In this document: in pieces, positions 1-6,538 of the stretch
Layout: the number at the start of each line of letters is the position of its first letter
Numbering within the stretch: the first letter of the stretch is position 1
Assembly (NCBI GenBank): GCA_903886985.1
Contig: CAISOI010000453.1
Coordinates: 1 to 11,181, forward strand
Direction of reading: 5' to 3'
DNA length: 11,181 bases
Source of the DNA: an uncultured Chthonomonas sp.
GTDB lineage: Bacteria > Armatimonadota > Chthonomonadetes > Chthonomonadales > CAJBBX01
Position numbers and translations under genes: made by a program
Notes under the pieces: model-generated
Seen by the model: the letters and a program-made list of their open reading frames with translations, nothing else
Told to the model about the DNA's origin: nothing
Database searches by the model: none

Positions 1-1439
1 ACCGCATGAGAGTCCATCGGGTAATCACCAATTCCGATAGAATCGGCTCTCACCAATTTGCGTGAGTCCGAGATATCTGTTTCATCCAATACCTTCGCAC
101 TCTCAAACCGGCGCGCTTCCCTAATATAAAGCAGTGGCGGCCAATTGTCACTATCGCGATAATCATCCTCTGATAGCCCGAGGTTTTTCTTACCGTCCAC
201 TGTCTGAATATAATAGAGGTAACCCAGTGCGTGATTCTTATACAGAGTTTCTATCCTCGCCCGTTCCCCATAATTTGCAGTCGGATATAGGTAATTCACA
301 CCCTGAAGGTCGCCTCCCTGCGGATGCTGATTCACCTCATATTTGTTGTTGGGCAATTTGCCGCTGGATGCCGCCCAAGATTGTTCCCACTTTGGTGCCT
401 TCTCATAATTCTTAGGATCATATCCGGGAGGTTTTGGAATGGTCTTGTCCGCTCCTGCCCCGTAATCTTTCACCGTCATGAGATATGCATAAGCCTGAAT
501 TCTGTTGTCTGCTTTCCCCGTGCTGCCAGGCAGCGGTTTGTCGCCCGCTCTATCATAATAGATATGACCAGCGTGGGGTTCTCGGGCAGATCGTGCCTCT
601 CGACCCAGTCGGAATGGCGCTCCCGCCCATGCCGCGACATCCCCACATTCCGTCGCATCAATAACAATCTTGGGTCGGAATGTGGTCTCCGCCCCAGTAT
701 CTATATTTTCCGCCAACACTGTGGCAATTTTGCTCTCATTGCGGGTGATCTTTAGGGGCCGAACCCTCCGGTATACAGTGAGGTTTTTCTCTGCCCAAAG
801 CAGCCCTTTCATCGCTTGTAGCGCTACGCGCGGCTCATACTTTGTGCCCTCGCCGCTGCCGTAAATAGATCTCACCTTCTGACGAAATTCCTCAAAGAAC
901 CCGCTAGAGTTCGCGTTACGCCTGATGTCAGTTTCGCCCAGACCGTTAACCGGCATACCACCCAGTCTCCGGGTCTCCTCAATCAAAACCGTATTCTTCC
1001 CGTGTCGCGCAGCGGTTATCGCCGCCGAAACCCCTGCACTGGTCGCTCCAACCACTAAGACGTCGCAGTCCATCGATTTCGGCATCTCAGGAAAAGTACG
1101 TTCAAGATAAGGACTCGAATTAATCAATATTCCGCGCGGATTGCCCGTATCGATCCGCAGGACATACGCATAGAGAGTGTTCGGTCGAGCGGTTAAATCC
1201 CGATATTCATGCACCGTCGCCGGGAGCGTTGCAAGAGGCATTCCATCTCTCAATAGCCGATAGCCAATTGCCATCGGAGCCGGGTTCCAATAAACTCGCA
1301 CTTCTTTAGAACTGACCGCGACTGCTTCAAACGCTAACGATCCGGCAGATGCGTTAGACGGTTTATTTTGAGCGTATATTGGAACCGCACAAATTAACAA
1401 CGGCAAAACAAGTAGGTGCTTGAGTTCTAAATTACGCAT
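1..1439 (-). CDS. Secreted FN3-FAD-dependent oxidoreductase (FAD_oxidored family), C-terminus cut by window edge
   Basis: The minus-strand frame is open from ATG at 1439 to the window edge, giving 479 codons with no stop. Residues 1-24 form a Sec-like signal peptide (hydrophobic LLVLPLLICAV, likely cut after IYA before QN). Residues about 30-105 resemble a fibronectin type III domain (RVYWNPAPMAIGYRLLRDG, then a Y-x-Y-x-L strand). The flavin-binding Rossmann start is DVLVVGATSAGVSAA, with the glycine motif GATSAG at residues 131-136 followed by VLIEE and RLGGMPVNGLGETD. DATECGDVAAWAGAPFRLGRE and LYIREARRFE further on are typical of the FAD_oxidored (PF12831-type) family, often annotated as FAD-dependent oxidoreductase or 'xanthan lyase'. 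The substrate is unknown; a role on exported carbohydrate or other organic material is inference. AAGGA lies 10 nt before the ATG. The 179-bp gap and hairpin separating it from the upstream gene suggest its own transcription unit. The signal lacks a twin arginine, which is odd for a flavoprotein. Confidence 0.88.
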   Translation of the reverse strand, partial: MRNLELKHLLVLPLLICAVPIYAQNKPSNASAGSLAFEAVAVSSKEVRVYWNPAPMAIGYRLLRDGMPLATLPATVHEYRDLTARPNTLYAYVLRIDTGNPRGILINSSPYLERTFPEMPKSMDCDVLVVGATSAGVSAAITAARHGKNTVLIEETRRLGGMPVNGLGETDIRRNANSSGFFEEFRQKVRSIYGSGEGTKYEPRVALQAMKGLLWAEKNLTVYRRVRPLKITRNESKIATVLAENIDTGAETTFRPKIVIDATECGDVAAWAGAPFRLGREARSAREPHAGHIYYDRAGDKPLPGSTGKADNRIQAYAYLMTVKDYGAGADKTIPKPPGYDPKNYEKAPKWEQSWAASSGKLPNNKYEVNQHPQGGDLQGVNYLYPTANYGERARIETLYKNHALGYLYYIQTVDGKKNLGLSEDDYRDSDNWPPLLYIREARRFESAKVLDETDISDSRKLVRADSIGIGDYPMDSHA

Positions 1440-1507
1440 TGGTGGTCTGTCCTTGGTCAATCATCGGGTTGGCGTCTCTGCTGAACTCTAATACGGTTCT
1501 GAGCCGC

Positions 1508-1534
1508 AAAATATCGTACCCGTTAGAATTTCAA
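1508..1534 (-). promoter_or_regulatory. Weak sigma70-like promoter candidate for the FAD oxidoreductase
   Basis: On the minus strand TTGAAA (1534-1529, five of six matches to the -35 consensus) is followed after a short 15-nt spacer by TATTTT (1513-1508, four of six matches to the -10). Transcription would start near 1501 and leave a leader of about 60 nt before the ATG at 1439. The short spacer and weak -10 make this tentative. Confidence 0.25.
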
Positions 1535-1555
1535 ATTGATCACACCAAAAGAAGC

Positions 1556-1583
1556 TGGCTCCTAACCATAGAGTCAGGAGCCA
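1556..1583 (-). terminator. Terminator-like hairpin downstream of the beta-helix gene
   Basis: Perfect 8-bp arms TGGCTCCT (1556-1563) and AGGAGCCA (1576-1583) flank a 12-nt loop. Read on the minus strand, the stem is followed by GCTTCTTTTGG, a short imperfect T-rich tract. It sits 35 bases after the stop codon of the beta-helix gene and about 117 bases before the FAD oxidoreductase start, so it probably ends or attenuates transcription between them. The poor T-run makes the efficiency uncertain. Confidence 0.5.
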
Positions 1584-1618
1584 ACTACTAACGTATTACC
1601 GAAACAGCCGATTTAGCC

Positions 1619-3985
1619 TTAGATCACTATGAAGAGATTTGGGCTCCAGCAAGTTCCTTTTGGTGTATCGACCCGAATCTTCGAATTAGTCGCACCAGCA
1701 GGAATGGTCATCTGTATTGTCGTCGAATTGATAACCGTGAATGTGGCAGGCACGTCGTGAATAGACACAGCCGTCGCGCCGGTGAAGTTGGTGCCTGTCA
1801 CCGTGACAACAGTTCCAACAGGTCCCGTTCCCGGATTAATGCTCGTGATGGTCGGAGTATTAGCCTGAACCAGCACTGTGAAATTACCCGGGCCAGTTGA
1901 TGAACCAGTAGACGTATTCACTTTGATAAGTCCGGTCTTAGCCACACTCGGAACCACAAATGTGAACGATGTGCTTCCGCCCGATGTCACGTTATTGATA
2001 TTCATGCCACCGATCGTTACAGAACTGATAGGCGAAAGATTCGTTCCATTTACCGTCACCGTCGATCCCGGCAAACCCTGTGTCGGAGTGAACGATGTAA
2101 TAACAGGTGGCTGAGTTGATACGTAGTTTATCGTCCCCAAACCGGTTAAGTTCGAAGCTACACCACCAATCACACTGTTTATTCCCATGGAGAAACTCAC
2201 CGAACTTCCGGCTGGACCGTTGCCAATGACTGGTACCGATATCGAACCACTTATGGATCCAACAGGGATGTTCAATACACCCGAGGCAGCCGTATAGTCG
2301 ACGCCGGCAATTGCCGAGCCATTCACGGTTGTGTAATTGACCGCTACTGGCGACTTAGCTGGATAGAGCAAATTGACAATGAACTGAGCGGATACAGGTG
2401 AATTTGCCGACTTCTTCACGGTGCTATTACTAACGGATATGGAAGGCCCCGTGGCGAGGCTCGTTCCCTCCAGAGCGCCAATATCCAGATTGCCAAGAAC
2501 AGCACGAGGCTGAAATGACATCGGAAACAGGAACTCATTCGTCACATCATACGCCCCTGCAACCGGAATCGCTTGAGGACCACTGCTGTCCAAAAGCTGC
2601 GATCCAGATGCAGGGCGCAGATCCAATTGTGCCGGATTTGAAAACCCTGGGTCATTAGCACTATTGGTAAGATTGTTTGCCAATCCGTTGATGGTCCCTG
2701 CGAACACATAGTTTGAGATCGGCTGAACCGCTGTCACTGCCGGGCTCATCCAGTTGGTTGCCAGATTCAACGTTGGCGTGTTGTTGGTATAGAGCAGGTA
2801 GAAATCAGCCGGTACTGCCCCCGGAGTTGCCGACGAGCTGTAGATGACATTGTTCCTACAATCAATCGTCTCAATACAGTTCACTCCCGTGACATTCTTA
2901 AGCGGTGGGAGAAAGAGTGCCACAGAATATCCCGTTATTGGGCTACGGTCTTTATGGTTGAAGATCGTGTTGTTGTAGAAATAGAGGGTGCCATGACGAT
3001 AAGTAGAATAATCCGGCATATCCCCGCCATATGTCACAAGGATCGGACATCCAGTTGGACCATTATCGATGACATTGCCATAAACATAGGTCTTATCATA
3101 GCCCGGCAGTAGATTGATCGTTCCCGCATCGGATTGGGAACATATCAGCTCCATTGCCTGCCCAAATCCTGATGGCTCGATCCAGTTGTTTCGCACAATA
3201 GTATTGGCAGATCTGTCTTTGATGCAGTCTCCATTCGAGCCTGCCGCCAATGGCCCAATTCGATTGTACTGATACACAATCCCGTTCGCCTCTGTGTAGC
3301 AATTGTGCTCACTCGGACTGCCAGGATTGCCGTTGTGGTGAATATAACAACTCTCCACGAGTATGTCTGAAGAGAGCATAGCACCACCATATTTCGAATT
3401 TACAAAAAATCCGTTGCCACTATTCGAGAGTTCGCAGTTCCGAACGATTAGGTGTCGAGCACACTCCACATAGAGCGCACAGGCAAATTTGCCGTAATTG
3501 ATCGTCTGCCCTGTGCAGTTGGTGTGTGTGTTCGTCTGATTCGCATTTCGAATATCAAGATTCTCGATATCAATATAGGAAGGTGCAGTTCCCCATACAA
3601 ATCCCTGATGCGGAGAGACGATAACCGCACCGATATCGCGAAACGCTGTCGCCCAGAATCCGATATTTGCGGATTGGGTAGCATTCGCGCCATCGATGAC
3701 AGGCTTCAGATGGGTTACCGGATCCGCTACGCCAACGATCCGAATGTGATTTGCAGCAGTTCCACTCTGAGAAATGAGTATGTTTTCTCGATACGGCTGT
3801 GATTGGGCATGTATATAAACATTGTCACCCGGGAGAAGTTTGTCCCACGGCACAGAAGAGAGAGTCGTTAACGGTTGATTTTGACCAACATGATAGTCGG
3901 ACGCAATGGCCGCTCTTGAAGAGAGAGCCATCCCGGCCAGGATTGCGACCATCTTGAATCGCGAAATTCGGCGTGAAATAGTCAA
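1619..3985 (-). CDS. Secreted right-handed parallel beta-helix protein with Calx-beta and two IPT/TIG domains
   Basis: 788 residues. The start is TTG, chosen because GGAGG lies 7 nt upstream; the in-frame ATG at residue 12 has no ribosome site and would remove the basic n-region of the signal. The signal peptide has RR, R and K, then a hydrophobic MVAILAGMAL core, with likely cleavage after AIA at 26-28. Residues about 30-508 show short repeated strands with N/D-rich turns (SYIDIENLDIRN, HLIVRNCELSNSGNGF, DILVESCYIHHN, NTIVRNNWIE, TYVYGNVIDNG, TLYFYNNTIFNH), the signature of a pectate-lyase-like beta-helix, ending in LDIGALEG. A Calx-beta-like domain follows at about 514-619 (VNYTTVNGSAIAGVDYTAASG). 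Two IPT/TIG domains sit at about 626-707 and 711-788 (PVITSFTPTQGLPGSTVTVNGTN; PTITSINPGTGPVGTVVTVTGTN), the second reaching the C-terminus. Likely cell-surface or extracellular, perhaps binding or cleaving polysaccharide. No catalytic residues can be assigned, so enzyme activity is unproven. The helix carries eleven cysteines. Confidence 0.88.
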   Translation of the reverse strand: MTISRRISRFKMVAILAGMALSSRAAIASDYHVGQNQPLTTLSSVPWDKLLPGDNVYIHAQSQPYRENILISQSGTAANHIRIVGVADPVTHLKPVIDGANATQSANIGFWATAFRDIGAVIVSPHQGFVWGTAPSYIDIENLDIRNANQTNTHTNCTGQTINYGKFACALYVECARHLIVRNCELSNSGNGFFVNSKYGGAMLSSDILVESCYIHHNGNPGSPSEHNCYTEANGIVYQYNRIGPLAAGSNGDCIKDRSANTIVRNNWIEPSGFGQAMELICSQSDAGTINLLPGYDKTYVYGNVIDNGPTGCPILVTYGGDMPDYSTYRHGTLYFYNNTIFNHKDRSPITGYSVALFLPPLKNVTGVNCIETIDCRNNVIYSSSATPGAVPADFYLLYTNNTPTLNLATNWMSPAVTAVQPISNYVFAGTINGLANNLTNSANDPGFSNPAQLDLRPASGSQLLDSSGPQAIPVAGAYDVTNEFLFPMSFQPRAVLGNLDIGALEGTSLATGPSISVSNSTVKKSANSPVSAQFIVNLLYPAKSPVAVNYTTVNGSAIAGVDYTAASGVLNIPVGSISGSISVPVIGNGPAGSSVSFSMGINSVIGGVASNLTGLGTINYVSTQPPVITSFTPTQGLPGSTVTVNGTNLSPISSVTIGGMNINNVTSGGSTSFTFVVPSVAKTGLIKVNTSTGSSTGPGNFTVLVQANTPTITSINPGTGPVGTVVTVTGTNFTGATAVSIHDVPATFTVINSTTIQMTIPAGATNSKIRVDTPKGTCWSPNLFIVI

Positions 3986-3990
3986 ACGGG

Positions 3991-3997
3991 TTCCTCC
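3991..3997 (-). promoter_or_regulatory. Shine-Dalgarno that fixes a TTG start
   Basis: The minus strand reads GGAGGAA here, and the GGAGG core ends 7 nt before TTG at 3985. The only nearby ATG in frame (3952) has no such site. This is why the beta-helix gene is started at TTG with the complete signal peptide. Confidence 0.8.
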
Positions 3998-4038
3998 ATT
4001 GAGCAGTAACAGCCTTCATTGGCGTCTACTCAACCCTT

Positions 4039-4070
4039 TGAGTGATGAGAAACGGTTTTCTCATCACTCA
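4039..4070. repeat. Perfect 14-bp-arm palindrome in a divergent intergenic region
   Basis: TGAGTGATGAGAAA (4039-4052) and its exact reverse complement (4057-4070) flank the 4-nt loop CGGT. It lies between two divergently transcribed genes, 41 bases upstream of the beta-helix gene's Shine-Dalgarno and about 150 bases upstream of the transporter ATG. It is therefore not placed as a terminator of either gene, and no T-run follows it in either direction. It could be an operator for a dimeric regulator, or a leader hairpin if the beta-helix promoter lies further upstream. No regulator is encoded nearby. Confidence 0.75.
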
Positions 4071-4136
4071 TTGTTGCAACCCAACCGTTACGAGAACGTA
4101 GTCGAATCAGAACAAATTTCGTAACCGGGCTGGAAA

Positions 4137-4154
4137 TAGCAATCCATATTGCTA
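4137..4154. repeat. Inverted repeat TAGCAAT-N4-ATTGCTA
   Basis: Perfect 7-bp arms (4137-4143 and 4148-4154) are separated by CCAT. It sits in the middle of the divergent promoter region, about 65 bases upstream of the transporter ATG. Its size and dyad form suit a small operator, but binding by a regulator is inference. Confidence 0.45.
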
Positions 4155-4172
4155 CTATTGCCACCCAAACCG

Positions 4173-4192
4173 ACGAATTGATACGAATTGAT
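4173..4192. repeat. Two perfect tandem copies of a 10-bp unit ACGAATTGAT
   Basis: Copies at 4173-4182 and 4183-4192 are adjacent and identical, so they repeat once per turn of the DNA helix. Each holds AATTGAT followed by a purine and offers a TTGATA or TTGATG -35-like hexamer. They end 14 bases before the TATAAT box of the transporter gene, about -46 to -27 from the predicted start point. This is where an activator or repressor would contact polymerase. Confidence 0.55.
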
Positions 4193-4206
4193 GGTAAGTG
4201 GACCGC

Positions 4207-4212
4207 TATAAT
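4207..4212 (+). promoter_or_regulatory. TATAAT -10 element placed for a leaderless transcript
   Basis: A consensus TATAAT ends 6 nt before the A of the ATG at 4219. This is the distance at which transcription normally starts, so the mRNA would begin at or next to the start codon. No Shine-Dalgarno precedes the ATG, which agrees with leaderless expression. No -35 sits at the usual 16-18-nt spacing: TTGATG is 13 nt away and TTGATA 23 nt away. Confidence 0.5.
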
Positions 4213-4218
4213 AAAGCA

Positions 4219-4884
4219 ATGAATCTAAAAGACCCCTCCATAACCGCTCTCCTCATAGGCGCCGTATCCATCTCCGCAGTCCATGCCCTGATTCCATCCC
4301 ACTGGTTCTCCTTCGCGGTGGTCGGGCGTGCCCAAAAGTGGACTTACCGCCAGACTCTCATGGTCACTGCACTTGCAGGTTTAGGTCATGTCTTGCTAAC
4401 TATCTTCATTGGACTCTTGATCGCTGGATTTGGCAAATCCGTGCTGAGCCGAATTCCCGCACAGGCAGAACATATCGGGACGTGCGTCGCACTGGGGGGA
4501 CTTGGGGTCTATTTCCTTTGGCAGTCTCTCAAAAGCAAAGGCTGCCACCATGGTCACCACCACGATGAAGAAGAGAACAGCCCACACAATTTGAACCGGT
4601 TTGGCCCTGCGCCAAAAGCCATGGCAGTTCTCGCACTCGGCATGACTCTCTCACCCTGCCTCGATCTTTTGTCAATCTACGTCGCCGCCGCTCCCAAACC
4701 CTGGAGCGTTGTCCTCGCCATTAGTCTCGTAATGGCTTTCTGCACTGTGGGAATGATGCTGATCCTCGTCAGCATGGCTCTGCACGGATTGAAGCGAGTC
4801 AAACTCGATTGGCTCGAAAAATACGAAGGACAGGTTGTCGGTGTCGTGCTCATCGTACTCGCAGCGATTATGTTCCTGGTGTAA
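4219..4884 (+). CDS. Six-helix membrane protein with His-rich loop, putative NicO/UreH-like metal-ion transporter
   Basis: 221 residues from ATG 4219. A GTG at 4198 would add seven residues, but it has no ribosome site and lies upstream of a TATAAT box. Hydrophobic segments at about 8-25, 46-71, 86-103, 134-155, 162-187 and 204-221 fit six membrane helices. HALIPSHW at residues 22-29 resembles the histidine motif in helix 1 of nickel/cobalt (NicO/RcnA-like) and UreH-type proteins of the LysE-like superfamily. TLSPC at 143-147 resembles the conserved Pro-Cys in their fourth helix. The loop between helices 3 and 4 is metal-binding in character: C109, H110, H111, H113-H115, an acidic run, then H123. 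The likely role is movement of a divalent metal across the inner membrane. Ion and direction cannot be read from the sequence, and sulfite-exporter-like annotation is an alternative. It is transcribed alone, divergently from the beta-helix gene. Confidence 0.75.
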   Translation: MNLKDPSITALLIGAVSISAVHALIPSHWFSFAVVGRAQKWTYRQTLMVTALAGLGHVLLTIFIGLLIAGFGKSVLSRIPAQAEHIGTCVALGGLGVYFLWQSLKSKGCHHGHHHDEEENSPHNLNRFGPAPKAMAVLALGMTLSPCLDLLSIYVAAAPKPWSVVLAISLVMAFCTVGMMLILVSMALHGLKRVKLDWLEKYEGQVVGVVLIVLAAIMFLV

Positions 4885-4912
4885 TTGTCCTGCCACTTGC
4901 GACTGCGGAAAA

Positions 4913-4993
4913 ATGGAACTGACTATTCCCGGAACTGCACTCATTATCGATGCAAATGGCACGAGCGTCGCCATCAAGGCTTCGCTACGCCAG
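4913..4993 (+). pseudogene. Possible relic of an RND-efflux periplasmic adaptor (HlyD/MFP-like) C-terminal region
   Basis: The convergent gap between the transporter and DUF1501 genes translates in plus frame from 4913 as MELTIPGTALIIDANGTSVA, continuing IKASLRQ. This resembles the strand near the C-terminus of RND membrane-fusion proteins, where a line such as V-P-x-x-A-L-I-x-x-x-x-G-T-x-V-A-V is conserved. Only about 25 residues match. The frame has no independent start with a ribosome site and runs into the antisense 3' end of the DUF1501 gene. I read it as a decayed fragment. Because it is short, chance resemblance is possible. Confidence 0.35.
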
Positions 4994-6538
4994 AATCTCC
5001 CGCACAACCCGCCCCTCGTCCGTAGGACCAATCAATCGTTGATCCAGTCCCTGATACGGATAGTGAAATCGAAACGGATCCAGTCCCATTTGATGTAATA
5101 GAGTCGCCTGCACATCCCGAACGGTCATCTTGTCCTTCGTGATGTAATAGGCAAGTTCGTCGGTTTCGCCATGGGCTATTCCGGGCTTGATTCCGCCGCC
5201 AGCCATCCAGATCGTATAGGCAAATGGATGGTGATCACGCCCGACAAACCCCTTCACCTTTTCCTGATTGACGTTGTTTTGTCGCATAGGTGTTCTGCCA
5301 AATTCTCCGCCCCAAACCACCAACGTAGTCTCTAGCAGCCCCCGCTGTTTCAGGTCCGTCAATAACCCGGCAACCGCTTTATCGATCTGTTTACATTTGA
5401 TCGGCAGACCTGCATCCAGCGATTCTCCTGGCGAGCTTCCATGATGGTCCCAACCCCAATCGTAAAGCTGAACAAATCGCACCCCACGCTCCACCAATCT
5501 CCGTGCAAGCAGACAGTTATTGGCGAAGGTTGCGTCGTCCCCCTTGTAATTGGCACGCGGGTCCTCGTCGTTAATAATATTGGATATATATCCCGGTCGA
5601 GCCCCATAAAGATCGAGAATATGTTTCGGTTCCTTGGAAATATCCATGACATCCGGCACCGAAATCTGCATCTTATACGCGAGTTCATATTGGGCGATTC
5701 GCGTTAGAGTTTCGTCGTCTCCGACATGCTTGTGTTGATATTCGTTGAGATCGTGCAGTGCATCCAGCGTCTTTCTCCGCAAATCTCGGTCGACCCCCGC
5801 AGGATTGGAGAGGTACAAAACAGGATCGCCACCATCCGTCCGACACTGAACTCCCTGATAAACCGATGGTAGGAAACCACTACCCCATACGCTCGCGCCC
5901 GCATCGGGTGCTTTGCCGCCGGAGGTCAAAACCACAAATCCTGGTAAATCCTGATTGAGCGTTCCCAGTCCGTAGGTGACCCACGACCCCATACTCGGAT
6001 ACCCGAATCGCGGCTGACCAGTATGCATAAAGAGTTGCGCGGGTGCGTGATTAAATTGATCCGTAGTCATCGACCGAATCACGCAGATATCATCTACGCG
6101 GGTCGATAAATGCGGCAATAATTCGCTGATATATTGACCGCTCTGGCCATATTGGTTAAATTTAAATACTGGTCCCAGCATCTTCGGAACCCCACGGATG
6201 AATGCGAACCGTTTCCCCTTAAGAAACTCCTCAGGGCAGTCCTTCCCATCATATTTCGCGAGTTCCGGCTTATATTCAAACAGCTCCAATTGCGACGGCG
6301 CACCCGCCATGTGGAGATAGATAATGGATTTCGCTTTCGGTGCAATCATCGCCGGTTTGGTCGCAAGTAGCGAGGGTTTTGCGTTAACACTCGTAGTTGT
6401 CGCACCCGCGGCACCAGATGCACTCGACAGCATCGACTCCATAGCAATAGTCCCAAGACCAAGCCCAATATTTCCCAGAAACTGCCGACGCGTGACCGCC
6501 AGTGCACTCTCTAATCGAATTTCATCACTTTTGTTCAT
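4985..6538 (-). CDS. DUF1501 family protein, Tat-exported sulfatase/alkaline-phosphatase-fold
   Basis: 517 residues. The N-terminus carries a twin-arginine signal TRRQFLG at 16-22 followed by GNIGLGLGTIAME, so it should be folded in the cytoplasm and exported by Tat. The family pattern is clear: KSIIYLHMAGAPSQLELFEYKP (about 70-91), LYDWGWDHHG (358-367), VVWGGEFGRTP (407-417) and GRDHHP (433-438). These His, Asp and Glu clusters are placed like metal ligands of the alkaline-phosphatase/sulfatase superfamily, but the family's reaction is not established. It overlaps the upstream DUF1553 gene by four bases (ATGA), with GAGG 13 nt upstream of its start, indicating translational coupling. DUF1501 next to PSCyt1/DUF1553 is a standard pair, so the two products probably act together outside the cytoplasm. 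Length and motifs look complete. Family assignment is secure; function is not. Confidence 0.93.
   Translation of the reverse strand: MNKSDEIRLESALAVTRRQFLGNIGLGLGTIAMESMLSSASGAAGATTTSVNAKPSLLATKPAMIAPKAKSIIYLHMAGAPSQLELFEYKPELAKYDGKDCPEEFLKGKRFAFIRGVPKMLGPVFKFNQYGQSGQYISELLPHLSTRVDDICVIRSMTTDQFNHAPAQLFMHTGQPRFGYPSMGSWVTYGLGTLNQDLPGFVVLTSGGKAPDAGASVWGSGFLPSVYQGVQCRTDGGDPVLYLSNPAGVDRDLRRKTLDALHDLNEYQHKHVGDDETLTRIAQYELAYKMQISVPDVMDISKEPKHILDLYGARPGYISNIINDEDPRANYKGDDATFANNCLLARRLVERGVRFVQLYDWGWDHHGSSPGESLDAGLPIKCKQIDKAVAGLLTDLKQRGLLETTLVVWGGEFGRTPMRQNNVNQEKVKGFVGRDHHPFAYTIWMAGGGIKPGIAHGETDELAYYITKDKMTVRDVQATLLHQMGLDPFRFHYPYQGLDQRLIGPTDEGRVVREILA

Noticed and set aside
324..755. A 143-codon plus-strand open frame at the left end
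   Set aside because: It is antisense and codon-aligned to the FAD oxidoreductase, whose translation matches a known family along this whole stretch.
3825..4019. A minus-strand ATG frame starting just upstream of the beta-helix gene
   Set aside because: It overlaps the signal-peptide region in another frame, lacks a ribosome site and resembles nothing; the TTG frame has the good Shine-Dalgarno.
4198..4200. GTG as start of the transporter gene
   Set aside because: No ribosome site precedes it and it lies upstream of the TATAAT box; ATG 4219 gives a natural N-terminus.
4950..4990. Imperfect hairpin between the convergent transporter and DUF1501 genes
   Set aside because: The stem is interrupted by an internal loop and no T-run follows on either strand, so a terminator is not supported.
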